The translations under genes and the position numbers were made by a program. Positions 46,171-53,545 of a stretch of 64,000 nucleotides of DNA are shown piece by piece; positions within the stretch are counted from its first letter, which is position 1; each line of letters begins with the position of its first letter. The notes under the pieces were generated by a model. That model saw only the letters and a program-made list of their open reading frames with translations. It did no database searches and had not been told where the DNA came from. This DNA comes from Actinomadura luteofluorescens. GTDB lineage: Bacteria; Actinomycetota; Actinomycetes; Streptosporangiales; Streptosporangiaceae. The DNA is taken from NCBI RefSeq assembly GCF_013409365.1, contig NZ_JACCBA010000001.1, positions 4,402,001 through 4,466,000 of the forward strand, given 5' to 3'.

Positions 46171-46800
46171 GTGGACGAGGACGAGCTCGGCCGGGCGCTG
46201 CGGGCGGCGCAGGACGGCGACGAGGAGTCCTTCCGCATGCTCTACCGCGACGTGCAGCCCCGCCTGATCCGTTTCGCCGGGGCCATCGTCGGCGCGGACG
46301 CGGAGGACGTGACGTCGGAGGCCTGGCTGCAGATCGCCCGGGACCTTCCGACGTTCCGCGGCGACCTGGACGGCTTCCGCGGCTGGACCGCGACGATCAC
46401 CCGGCACCGGGCGCTGGACCACCTGCGCCGCAAGTCCCGCCGCCCCGGCTCCGACCTGCCGGTCGAGGAGCTGGTCGCGATGGCCGCCGACGCCGACACC
46501 GAGCTGGACGCCATCGACGGCATCGCCACCGAGCGGGCGCTCCGGCTGATCGCCGACCTGCCCCGGGACCAGGCCGAGGCGGTGCTGCTGCGCGTCGTCG
46601 TGGGCCTGGACGCCAAGACGGCGGGCACGGTGCTCGGCAAGCGCGCGGGCGCCGTAAGGACCGCGGCCTACCGGGGCCTGCGGCGGCTCTCCGAGCGGCT
46701 TGCGGCGTCCCGCGCGGACGCCGCCGACGGCGCGGCGGAGACCCGGCCCCTCGTGCAGGGTGACAGAAGCGGCGGCAGCGGCGCTGAAGGGGTGATATGA
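46171..46800 (+). CDS. ECF-type RNA polymerase sigma factor
   Basis: 209 aa from GTG at 46171 (start uncertain, weak ribosome-binding site). Region 2: FRMLYRDVQPRLIRFAG, DVTSEAWLQIARDL, FRGWTATITRHRALDHLRR. Region 4: LIADLPRDQAEAVLLRVVVGL, then AKTAGTVLGKRAGAVRTAAYRGLRRL. The ATGA overlap with the next gene, a one-helix membrane protein, suggests a sigma/anti-sigma pair. Confidence 0.93.
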   Translation: MDEDELGRALRAAQDGDEESFRMLYRDVQPRLIRFAGAIVGADAEDVTSEAWLQIARDLPTFRGDLDGFRGWTATITRHRALDHLRRKSRRPGSDLPVEELVAMAADADTELDAIDGIATERALRLIADLPRDQAEAVLLRVVVGLDAKTAGTVLGKRAGAVRTAAYRGLRRLSERLAASRADAADGAAETRPLVQGDRSGGSGAEGVI

Positions 46801-47498
46801 GCGACGACACCGAGCCCGGACGGCTGGACCCGCGTGCCGCCGAGCGGCTGCTCGACGGCGGCGGCGACGACGCCGAGCTGCGCGCGCTGCTCGCCGCGGC
46901 CTCCGCGCCGGGCCGCCCCCGCGAGCTCGCGGGAGAGGACGCCGCCGTCGCCGCCTTCCTGGCCGCGCCCCGGCCGGCCCGCACCTCCCGGGCCGCGGTC
47001 CTGCGCCGGTTCCTGACCGCCAAGGTCATCGCGGTGGTGGGCGGCTCGATCCTGCTGTCCGGCGGCGTGGCCTTCGCGACCGGGAACTTCCCCGGCCAGG
47101 ACCCGGCGCCCGCTCCCTCGTCGACGCCCCACGACCGCAAGACCCCCAAGCGGGGCGGCGGCTCCGGGTCCCACCCCTTGCACGGGCCCAGCACCGGGCC
47201 CTCGCCCGAGCCGTCGTCCTCCGAGCGGGGCAAGTCCGCCGGCGAGCACGGAAAGACGTCCACGCCGGGCCGGCAGAAGAAGACCGCGACTCCGAAGGCG
47301 AAGACGACGCCGCCGCGCGGCCCCGGGAACAACAACGGCACGACCCGGCCGACCACGCCGAGCAACTCGGGCAACCCGAACAAGAAGAACGGCTCCCAGG
47401 GCAACGGGACCACCGGCGGCACCCCGCAGAGCGGGACCGGGAGCGGCGGCTCCCGGGCCGGCGTCCCCCTCCCGAGCGGCGCCAAGAGCGGACGCTGA
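46797..47498 (+). CDS. Putative anti-sigma membrane protein
   Basis: 233 aa; ATG overlaps the sigma stop (ATGA). Acidic cytoplasmic N-terminus (1-70) of a length fit to bind a sigma factor, one helix (FLTAKVIAVVGGSILLSGGV, about 73-92), then about 140 residues rich in Thr, Pro, Lys, Gly and Asn outside the membrane. No zinc (HxxxCxxC) motif, so it is not a ZAS anti-sigma factor. The role is inferred from operon position. Confidence 0.7.
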   Translation: MSDDTEPGRLDPRAAERLLDGGGDDAELRALLAAASAPGRPRELAGEDAAVAAFLAAPRPARTSRAAVLRRFLTAKVIAVVGGSILLSGGVAFATGNFPGQDPAPAPSSTPHDRKTPKRGGGSGSHPLHGPSTGPSPEPSSSERGKSAGEHGKTSTPGRQKKTATPKAKTTPPRGPGNNNGTTRPTTPSNSGNPNKKNGSQGNGTTGGTPQSGTGSGGSRAGVPLPSGAKSGR

Positions 47499-47505
47499 CC
47501 GGCGG

Positions 47506-48309
47506 TCAGAGGCAGCCCTCGAACTGCGGCACCTCCACGTCCGACAGGTCCAGGCCGGACGAGCCGAACCACTTCCTCATGAACGCCGCCATCGTCCCGT
47601 CCTGGTACATCTGGGTGATCGCCGTGTTGAGCGCCTCGCAGCCGTCCGGATCGCCCGGGCGGATCGCGATCGCCGTCCGCCGCTCGCCGAACCGGGCGTT
47701 CAGGAGCCGGAAGCCGGCGCCCCGCCGCGTCTTCAGCCCGGCCAGGATGGTGTCGTTCGTGGTGATCGCGTCTATCCGGCCGTCCGCCAGCATGTCCATG
47801 CACTCGTCGTAGGACCGCGCCGTCACCGGAACCGCCGGCACCTGCCGCTCGACCGTCACCGCCTCGGCCGCGCCCGCCCCCGTGACGGCGCAGATCCTGC
47901 GCCCCTTCAGGTCGCGGACACCGCGCACGCCGCGCTCGTCGTCCCGGACGAGGATGTCCTGGTACGACGTGAGGTACGGGCCCGCGAAGGCGAACCGCTC
48001 CTTCCACTTGGGTTCCAGCCAGAACGTCAGGACCATGTCGACGTCCCCGTCGATGAGCAGGCGTTCCCGGTCGCGCGCGAGCGCCGGGACGAAGCGGATC
48101 TTCTTTCCCATCCGCCCGGCGAGATAGCGGGACACGTCCGCGTCCAGGCCCTCGAAGGTGCCGTCCGCGCGCCGGAACCCGATGCCCGGAAGGTCCGGCC
48201 GCACGCCCGCCGTCAGCGTCTCCTCTCGGAGGATGGACGCCGCGTCGCGGCCGGTGCAGCCGCCGAGCAGGAGGGAACCCGCCAGTGCCGCCGCGATCGG
48301 TCGCCGCAT
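47506..48309 (-). CDS. Family 3 solute-binding lipoprotein
   Basis: 267 aa. Lipobox LLLGGC at residues 13-18. Periplasmic binding protein of the amino-acid (SBP_bac_3) type: GIGFRRADGTFEGLDADVSRYLAGRMG, DMVLTFW, DLKGRRICAVTGAGA and the C-terminal QMYQDGTMAAFMRKWFG. It should bind an amino acid or similar outside the membrane. No permease or ATPase is adjacent, so it is an orphan, possibly a sensor partner. Confidence 0.87.
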   Translation of the reverse strand: MRRPIAAALAGSLLLGGCTGRDAASILREETLTAGVRPDLPGIGFRRADGTFEGLDADVSRYLAGRMGKKIRFVPALARDRERLLIDGDVDMVLTFWLEPKWKERFAFAGPYLTSYQDILVRDDERGVRGVRDLKGRRICAVTGAGAAEAVTVERQVPAVPVTARSYDECMDMLADGRIDAITTNDTILAGLKTRRGAGFRLLNARFGERRTAIAIRPGDPDGCEALNTAITQMYQDGTMAAFMRKWFGSSGLDLSDVEVPQFEGCL

Positions 48310-48451
48310 CCTTCGCCCCCCGCCCGCGGCCCGGGTCCGTCGTTCAGGGCGCGCTCAAGATCAAGGTGGCAGGCGGCCGGGACGTCCCTCCACCCGCTGA
48401 CCGCATCCGGCCCTCCGGCCTTCGCCCGCGGCCGCGGGACCTTCCGAACCA

Positions 48452-48470
48452 CCGTAAACATTCCGTAAAC
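48452..48470 (+). promoter_or_regulatory. Direct repeat upstream of RibD-C gene
   Basis: CCGTAAAC occurs at 48452-48459 and 48463-48470, one helical turn apart, in the 223-base divergent intergenic region; possible activator or -10 related site. Confidence 0.35.
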
Positions 48471-48532
48471 GGTGTCCGCGAAGCTCTGAGGACAGGAAAC
48501 GACCTGGGAACCGTGGGCCCGAGGGGGAGATC

Positions 48533-49093
48533 ATGCGGAAGTTCAAGCTTCAGGTGCAGGTCAGCGCGGACGGCTTCATGGCCGGCCCGAACGGCGAGAT
48601 GGACTGGATGACGTTCCCGTGGACCGACGACATCGGCCACTACATCGACGCGCTGACGCGGCCGGTCGACTGCATCGTGCTGGGCCGCAAGCTCGCCGAG
48701 GGGTTCATCCCGGCCTGGGAGTCGGGGCCGGAGGGTGAGACGCAGCAGGCCATCGACCAGATGAACGACACGCCCAAGGTCGTCGTCTCGAACGGCCTCA
48801 CCGAGTCGCCCTGGAAGAACGCCGAGGTCGCGGGCGGCGACCTCACCGAGATCGTGAACGGGCTCAAGGCCCGCCCCGGCGGCGACCTGATCGCCTACGG
48901 GGGCGGCACGCTCGTCCGGGACCTGATCGCCCGGGGCCTGCTCGACGACCTCTACCTGTTCGTCAACCCGACCGCGATCGGCACGGGCATGCCGGTGTTC
49001 CCTGAGGGCGAATACCAGCGGCTCGATCTCGTGGAGACGCGCCTGTTCGACTGCGGCATCGCCGTCATGCACTACACGCCGAAGCGCGCCTGA
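48533..49093 (+). CDS. Dihydrofolate reductase-like (RibD C-terminal) protein
   Basis: 186 aa, ATG at 48533 with GAGGGGGAG upstream. DHFR-like fold: VSADGFMAGPNGEMDW, CIVLGRKLAEGF, KVVVSNGL, DLIAYGGGTLVRDLI and LFVNPTAIGTGMPVF. This is the YyaP/YwjB-type RibD_C family, NADPH-dependent reductases of uncertain substrate, not true DHFR for folate. Single gene, terminated by the hairpin at 49111. Confidence 0.88.
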   Translation: MRKFKLQVQVSADGFMAGPNGEMDWMTFPWTDDIGHYIDALTRPVDCIVLGRKLAEGFIPAWESGPEGETQQAIDQMNDTPKVVVSNGLTESPWKNAEVAGGDLTEIVNGLKARPGGDLIAYGGGTLVRDLIARGLLDDLYLFVNPTAIGTGMPVFPEGEYQRLDLVETRLFDCGIAVMHYTPKRA

Positions 49094-49110
49094 GCGGCGG
49101 CGCGGGCCGT

Positions 49111-49140
49111 CCGGCCCCCGGCGGGCACGCCCGGGGCCGG
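49111..49140. terminator. Bidirectional terminator
   Basis: CCGGCCCC-C-GGC with its complement (one C/C mismatch) around GGGCAC-like loop, between convergent genes. Confidence 0.6.
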
Positions 49141-49156
49141 TCGCCTCGCCGCCCGG

Positions 49157-49567
49157 TCACTGCAGGAGGTGGCGCAACGCCCCGCCGTCGGTGACGGAAC
49201 GGTAGTAGCAGGTGGGACGGGGCTCCCCGGACGGGAGGTTCGTGTGGCAGGCGCCGCCCGTGGTGCGGTTGACGAGGTAGAGCAGGGAGTTCTGCTCGCA
49301 GTTGACGCGGACGTCGACCAGTTCGAGGACGTCCCCCGAGGTCGCGCCCTTGCGCCACAGCTCGTTGCGGGACGTCGACCACAGGACGGCGATCCGCTCT
49401 TCCAGCGTGGCCTTGAGGGCCAGGTCGTTCGCGTATCCGATGAACAGGACCTCCCCGCTGCCCGCATCCTGCAGGACCACCGGGACGACCCGCGCCCCGG
49501 TCGCCGCGACGCCCGCCAGCTTGTCGAAGTCCAGGGTGAGCCGGGTGCCTTCTTCGAGTTCGTTCAC
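49157..49567 (-). CDS. Divergent phosphoribosyl-AMP cyclohydrolase (HisI-like)
   Basis: 136 aa from GTG at 49567. HisI fold with VVLQDAGSGEVLFIGYAN, WSTSRNELWRKGATSG and three likely zinc cysteines in VRVNCEQ, GACHT and TCYYR. The usual metal-binding DCDxD motif is VNCEQN here (Asp to Asn/Glu), and a seven-residue insertion (LPSGEPR region) separates the last two cysteines. No other his genes are nearby. It may be a second HisI clade with the same reaction or a cyclohydrolase with another substrate. Confidence 0.82.
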   Translation of the reverse strand: MNELEEGTRLTLDFDKLAGVAATGARVVPVVLQDAGSGEVLFIGYANDLALKATLEERIAVLWSTSRNELWRKGATSGDVLELVDVRVNCEQNSLLYLVNRTTGGACHTNLPSGEPRPTCYYRSVTDGGALRHLLQ

Positions 49568-49613
49568 CCCGCCATCCTGCCCGCCCGCGGCACCGGCCGT
49601 CCCCCCTGACACG

Positions 49614-50396
49614 TCACCCCCGCCGCCGCAGGAGGGCCGCCGTGGTCGCGTCGGCCGGCAGGAACGCTTCGAGGCGCAGCTCGGAGAGCGTGACGTCCAC
49701 CGCGGTCGCGAACGAGGTCAGCGTGGTGATCAGGCGCAGCTCGCCCTCCGGGACCCGCAGCCGGAGCGGGACGGCGAAGCCGAGGTGCTCGCCGGGCGAC
49801 TCCACCGGGGGCAGGTAGCCGTCCAGCTCCTCGACGAACTCCGTCAGGGCCGGGTCGGGGACCCTTCGCGCCTCGTCGCGGAGGCTGCCGGTGATGTGCC
49901 GCCCCCACTCGGCGAGGTTCTCGACGCGGCGGGCCATCCCGTCCGGGTGCAGGGCGAGGCGGAGCACGTTGACCGGCGGTTCCAGCAGGGCGGGCGCGGC
50001 GCCCTCGGTGAGGACGCCGAGCGCCGGGTTGGCGGCGACGAGTTCGCCGTACGGCCGGACGACGACCGCCGGGTACGGCATGTGCCCGTCGAGGATGCGG
50101 TCGAGGGCCTCGCGCACCGGGCCGAGTTCGGGTGCGTCCAGCCCCGACTCGGCGTAGACCGGCGCGTACCCGGCGGCGAGCAGGAGCCCGTTGCGCTCCC
50201 GCAGCGGCAGCTCCAGGGACTCGGCGAGCCGCACCACCATGGCGCGGCCCGGCCGGGAGCGTCCCTGTTCGAGAAAGCTCAGATGGCGCTGGGTCGTGTC
50301 GGCCCTGATGGCCAGTTCGAGCTGGCTGACGCGGCGGCGCGTCCGCCAGTCCCGCAGGTCGCGGGCGAACTGCCCGGGTTCCGCCACCAATGCCAT
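49614..50396 (-). CDS. XRE-type regulator with MmyB-like ligand domain
   Basis: 260 aa from ATG at 50396. N-terminal HTH (residues 8-65): RDWRTRRRVSQLELAIRADTTQRHLSFLEQGRSRPG. C-terminal PAS-like MmyB domain: MPYPAVVVRPYGELVAANPAL, and NVLRLALHPDGMARRVENLAEWG. This family senses fatty acids or related ligands. Divergent from the SnoaL gene with a palindrome between them. Confidence 0.93.
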   Translation of the reverse strand: MALVAEPGQFARDLRDWRTRRRVSQLELAIRADTTQRHLSFLEQGRSRPGRAMVVRLAESLELPLRERNGLLLAAGYAPVYAESGLDAPELGPVREALDRILDGHMPYPAVVVRPYGELVAANPALGVLTEGAAPALLEPPVNVLRLALHPDGMARRVENLAEWGRHITGSLRDEARRVPDPALTEFVEELDGYLPPVESPGEHLGFAVPLRLRVPEGELRLITTLTSFATAVDVTLSELRLEAFLPADATTAALLRRRG

Positions 50397-50431
50397 GCCC
50401 CCATTCCACACCGGACGCCCGCACCGTCTCC

Positions 50432-50447
50432 ATTCCCTGGAGGGAAT
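50432..50447. promoter_or_regulatory. XRE operator candidate
   Basis: ATTCCCT-GG-AGGGAAT, perfect inverted repeat in the 87-base divergent intergenic region. Confidence 0.65.
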
Positions 50448-50483
50448 CGCGGAAGGACCCTCGCCGCTCCCAGACTGCCGAGC

Positions 50484-50906
50484 ATGAGCATCGATGTGAA
50501 GCAGTTGGCCGACCGTTACCTCGCCCAGTGGAACGAGCCCGACCCCGCGGCGCGGAGCGCTCTGATCCGCGAAGTGTGGGCGCCCGACGCGGTCCACGTG
50601 CTGGTGGACCCGCCGCAGGAGATCAGGGACGCCGCCGCGGCGCTCGCCGTCCCCGCGCCGCCGCTGGAGGTCCACGGCCACGCCGCGCTGGAAGCCCGGG
50701 TGGGCCGCGCCTACGAGATGTTCGTCGCGTCCGGCGAGCACGTCTTCACGGCCGGGGAGCCGACCGTGCTGCTCCCCAACGTGATCGCCATCCGCTGGTC
50801 GATGGTGACGACCGGCGGCGGCGAGGCCGTCGGCGGCGGCGTGGACGTCCTCTCCCTGGACCCGTCGGGCCGCATCCTGACCGACCGCCAGTTCATCGCC
50901 CCATGA
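50484..50906 (+). CDS. SnoaL-like/NTF2-fold protein
   Basis: 140 aa, ATG at 50484. NTF2-like cone fold: LADRYLAQWNEPDPAARSALIREVWAPDAVHV, then ALEARVGRAYEMFVASG and IAIRWSMVTTGGGEAVGGGVDVLSLD, ending GRILTDRQFIAP. Members are small hydrolases, isomerases or binding proteins. Probably controlled by the divergent XRE regulator. Confidence 0.85.
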   Translation: MSIDVKQLADRYLAQWNEPDPAARSALIREVWAPDAVHVLVDPPQEIRDAAAALAVPAPPLEVHGHAALEARVGRAYEMFVASGEHVFTAGEPTVLLPNVIAIRWSMVTTGGGEAVGGGVDVLSLDPSGRILTDRQFIAP

Positions 50907-50925
50907 CGCTTCACGAGGGCGGCCG

Positions 50926-51297
50926 TCAGGACGGCCGCCCTTCCGCGCGCAGGGCGAGGACGCCGACGGCCGCGTAGCCGCCGGTGATCGCCGTCAGGGC
51001 GGCCGCCGAGCGGCGCGGCACGTCGCCGCGGACCACGTGGGCGATCCCGGCCGCGGTGTCGCAGGCGTCCACCATCAGGCAGAGCCTGCGCCAGCGCCGC
51101 CGCGCCCGCGGATCGCTCAGCAGGTAGCCGAGGCCGAGGGCGACCGCCCTGCTGCCGAAGATCCGGACCATGTACCGGAGCTCGGGGCCGTCGCGGTCGC
51201 CGATGCCCGCCAGCCTCACGTTGAGGCCGGGCGCGGCCAGCGCCAGCGCGCCCCACGCCACGCGGCCGCCCGCCAGCATCTCCAGTGCTCGTTCCAT
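50926..51297 (-). CDS. Small membrane protein, DUF4267-like
   Basis: 123 aa from ATG at 51297. Three or four hydrophobic segments (GRVAWGALALAAPGLNVRL, SRAVALGLGYLLSD, AALTAITGGYAAVGVLAL) with RYMVRIFGSRAVALG and MVDACDTAAGIAHVVRG, a pattern I associate with DUF4267-type proteins. Function unknown. Confidence 0.7.
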   Translation of the reverse strand: MERALEMLAGGRVAWGALALAAPGLNVRLAGIGDRDGPELRYMVRIFGSRAVALGLGYLLSDPRARRRWRRLCLMVDACDTAAGIAHVVRGDVPRRSAAALTAITGGYAAVGVLALRAEGRPS

Positions 51298-51354
51298 GAC
51301 GCGACCCTCCCATCACGCCTCGCCACGGACCGATTACCCCGGAGGTAAAGCCGC

Positions 51355-51408
51355 GATCGGCTATCCGGCCGTGCTCGGCTATCCGGTCGCGATCGGCTAT
51401 CCGGCCAG
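51355..51408. repeat. 18-base tandem repeat, three copies
   Basis: GATCGGCTATCCGGCCGT-like unit repeated at 51355, 51373 and 51391. The third copy contains the stop codon of the TetR gene. In the TetR reading frame each unit carries GGA-TAG, so the repeat multiplies the stop. Confidence 0.85.
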
Positions 51409-51975
51409 GATCGAGCGCACCGTCGCGCTCACGACGCGGCCGGTCTCCTCCGGGTCCAGGCGCCCGGCCCGGGTCTCCTCGGCGGCGCCGTGCAGGACGT
51501 ACTGCACGACGTTGACCAGCCAGGCGATCGGCAGGTCGGTGCGGAACGCGCCCTCCTCCTGGCCCCGGCGGATGATCGCCTTGACACGGTCGGCCGGATC
51601 GGCGTGCAGCTCCAGGACGCGTCCCGCCGGAAGGGCCTCCTGCGCCGCCGCCAGCAGCGCCCGCGACTCGGCCACGAGGGACCAGCTGGACTCCACCAGC
51701 CTCGCGAGCGCCTCCCGGGGGTCCCCGGACAGGTCGACGCCCGACAGCACCGCGTCCCCGGCGCGCAGCGCCTCGGCCATCGCGGCCTCGACCAGTTCGG
51801 CCCGGTTGCGGAAGTGGCCGTAGACCGTCATCCGCCCAACGCCGGCCGCCTTGGCGATGTCGTCGGTGCTCGCGCTCGGGTCCCGGCCCAGGCACTCGCG
51901 TGCCGCGGACACGATGCGGGCGATGTTGCGCTCGGCGTCGGCGCGCCGGCGCCGCCCGGTGCTGGCGGAGGGCAT
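51397..51975 (-). CDS. TetR-family regulator
   Basis: 192 aa. N-terminal HTH: RIVSAARECLGRDPSASTDDIAKAAGVGRMTVYGHFRNRAELVEAA. Ligand domain of about 140 residues with a C-terminal tail typical of the SCO-type TetR_C group. Divergent from an MFS exporter; two nearly identical palindromes lie in the 79-base gap, so autoregulation and exporter repression are likely. Confidence 0.93.
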   Translation of the reverse strand: MPSASTGRRRRADAERNIARIVSAARECLGRDPSASTDDIAKAAGVGRMTVYGHFRNRAELVEAAMAEALRAGDAVLSGVDLSGDPREALARLVESSWSLVAESRALLAAAQEALPAGRVLELHADPADRVKAIIRRGQEEGAFRTDLPIAWLVNVVQYVLHGAAEETRAGRLDPEETGRVVSATVRSILAG

Positions 51976-51983
51976 GCCGCATC

Positions 51984-52011
51984 TTAACTCGTATGTCGCT
52001 GTACGGGTTAA
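51984..52011. promoter_or_regulatory. TetR operator 1 with overlapping promoter
   Basis: TTAACTCGTA-N8-TACGGGTTAA, one mismatch. It also spans a possible plus-strand promoter TTAACT-17-GTTAAT. Confidence 0.75.
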
Positions 52012-52021
52012 TCTGCTATAT

Positions 52022-52045
52022 CTCGTATGTCGCTGTACGAGTTAA
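52022..52045. promoter_or_regulatory. TetR operator 2
   Basis: CTCGTA-TGTCGCTG-TACGAG, perfect, with the same spacer as operator 1, 34 bases further on; ends in GTTAA next to the exporter ribosome-binding site AAGGAG. On the minus strand it spans TTAACT-17-GATATA, a possible promoter for the TetR gene. Confidence 0.75.
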
Positions 52046-52054
52046 GGAGTGGTC

Positions 52055-53464
52055 ATGGCAGAAGACGTGCACCCCCCGTCCGCGCGGGCCCACCCGCTGC
52101 GCTGGCGCATCCTGGGGTTCCTCGGCGTGGCCCAGCTGATGCTGATCCTCGACGTCACCGTCGTCGCGATCGCGCTGCCGCACATGGAGGCCGACCTGGA
52201 GCTGAGCCGCCAGGCCGTGACCTGGACGGTCAGCGCCTACACCCTCACGTTCGGCGGGCTCATGCTGCTCGGCGGGCGGATCGCCGACCTCGTCGGGGCC
52301 AGGCGCGTCGTCCTGGCCGGCCTGCTGGTCTTCACCGTCGCGTCGCTGGTGACCGGCCTGGCCGGGTCGGCCGCCCTGCTGCTCGCCGGGCGCGTCGCCC
52401 AGGGGGCCGGAGCGGCGATGCTGTCCCCGTCGGCGCTGTCCCTCGTCGTCACCCTGTTCCAGGACGACGAGCGCAACAAGGCGCTCGGCGTCTGGTCCGC
52501 GCTGGGCGGGGGCGGCGCCGCCCTCGGCGTCCTGCTCGGAGGAGCGCTGACCGCCGGGCCCGGCTGGCCGTGGGTGTTCTTCGTCAACGTCCCCATCGGA
52601 CTGGTGATCTTCGCCGCGCTCGCCCGGATGCTGCCGCGCCACCGGCCGGCCGCGCCCCGCCCCCGGCTCGACGTCCCCGGCGCGCTGCTGGTCACCGCCT
52701 CGTCCGGCGCCCTGATCTACGCGTTCATCCGCGCCGGGGACGACGGCTGGATCAGCCTGCGCACCGCCGTGCCGGTGCTGCTCGCCGTGCTCGGCTACCT
52801 GGCGTTCACCGCCCGGCAGAAGACCGCCGCCTCGCCCCTGATGGACGTCTCGCTGCTGGTCCGCCGCCCGGTCGCCACCGGCACGTTCCTGATCGTGATC
52901 GCGACGGCCCTGATGATCGCGATGTTCTTCCTCGGCACGTTCTACTTCCAGCACGCCCGCGGCTACGGCGCGCTGCGCACCGGCCTGCTGTTCCTCCCCA
53001 TCGCGGTCGCGACGATGGCCGGCGCCAACCTCACCGGCCGGATGATCGCCGCGATGGGACCGCGCAGGCTCGCCGTGGCCGGGCTCGTCACCACCGCGGC
53101 CGGCCTGGCCCTGCCCGCCGCCTCCCTCGGCCCCGTGACCGTCGTGATCGGCGCGGCCGTCGCGGGCGCCGGGACCGGCGCGATGTTCGTCGTCGCCTCC
53201 GCGACTGCCCTCGGCCAGGTGGCGCCGCACGAATCCGGCATCGCGTCCGGCATCGTCAGCACCTTCCACGAGTTCGGCGCCTCGATCGGCGCCGCCGTCA
53301 TCTCCAGCGTCGCGGCCGCCAGCCTCACCGGCGGCACGCTCGACGGCTTCACGCACGGCTTCGTCCTCGCCGCCGTCACCGCCGCCGTCGCGACGCTCGC
53401 CGCCGCCGTCCTGACGCCGCCCCGCCCGCGCGCCGTCACCGAGCCGGGGCCGGTGGACGCTTGA
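52055..53464 (+). CDS. DHA2-type MFS drug exporter (14 helices)
   Basis: 469 aa, ATG at 52055 with AAGGAG upstream. Fourteen predicted helices; motif C-like LDVTVVAIALPHMEADL, motif A GGRIADLVGARRV and GVWSALGGGGAALGVLLGG. It belongs to the EmrB/QacA family of proton-driven drug exporters. Regulated by the divergent TetR protein through two operators. Confidence 0.93.
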   Translation: MAEDVHPPSARAHPLRWRILGFLGVAQLMLILDVTVVAIALPHMEADLELSRQAVTWTVSAYTLTFGGLMLLGGRIADLVGARRVVLAGLLVFTVASLVTGLAGSAALLLAGRVAQGAGAAMLSPSALSLVVTLFQDDERNKALGVWSALGGGGAALGVLLGGALTAGPGWPWVFFVNVPIGLVIFAALARMLPRHRPAAPRPRLDVPGALLVTASSGALIYAFIRAGDDGWISLRTAVPVLLAVLGYLAFTARQKTAASPLMDVSLLVRRPVATGTFLIVIATALMIAMFFLGTFYFQHARGYGALRTGLLFLPIAVATMAGANLTGRMIAAMGPRRLAVAGLVTTAAGLALPAASLGPVTVVIGAAVAGAGTGAMFVVASATALGQVAPHESGIASGIVSTFHEFGASIGAAVISSVAAASLTGGTLDGFTHGFVLAAVTAAVATLAAAVLTPPRPRAVTEPGPVDA

Positions 53465-53545
53465 CCCTGACGCGCGGGTCAGCGGTTAGCTTCGTGGCCC
53501 GCGTCCGGGCCCCGCGCCCGGAGTCCCTGCCCTGAGGAGCGTCCG

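Noticed and set aside
51355..51408. CRISPR-like short repeat cluster
   Set aside because: Units are adjacent without spacers and only three copies exist; no cas genes.
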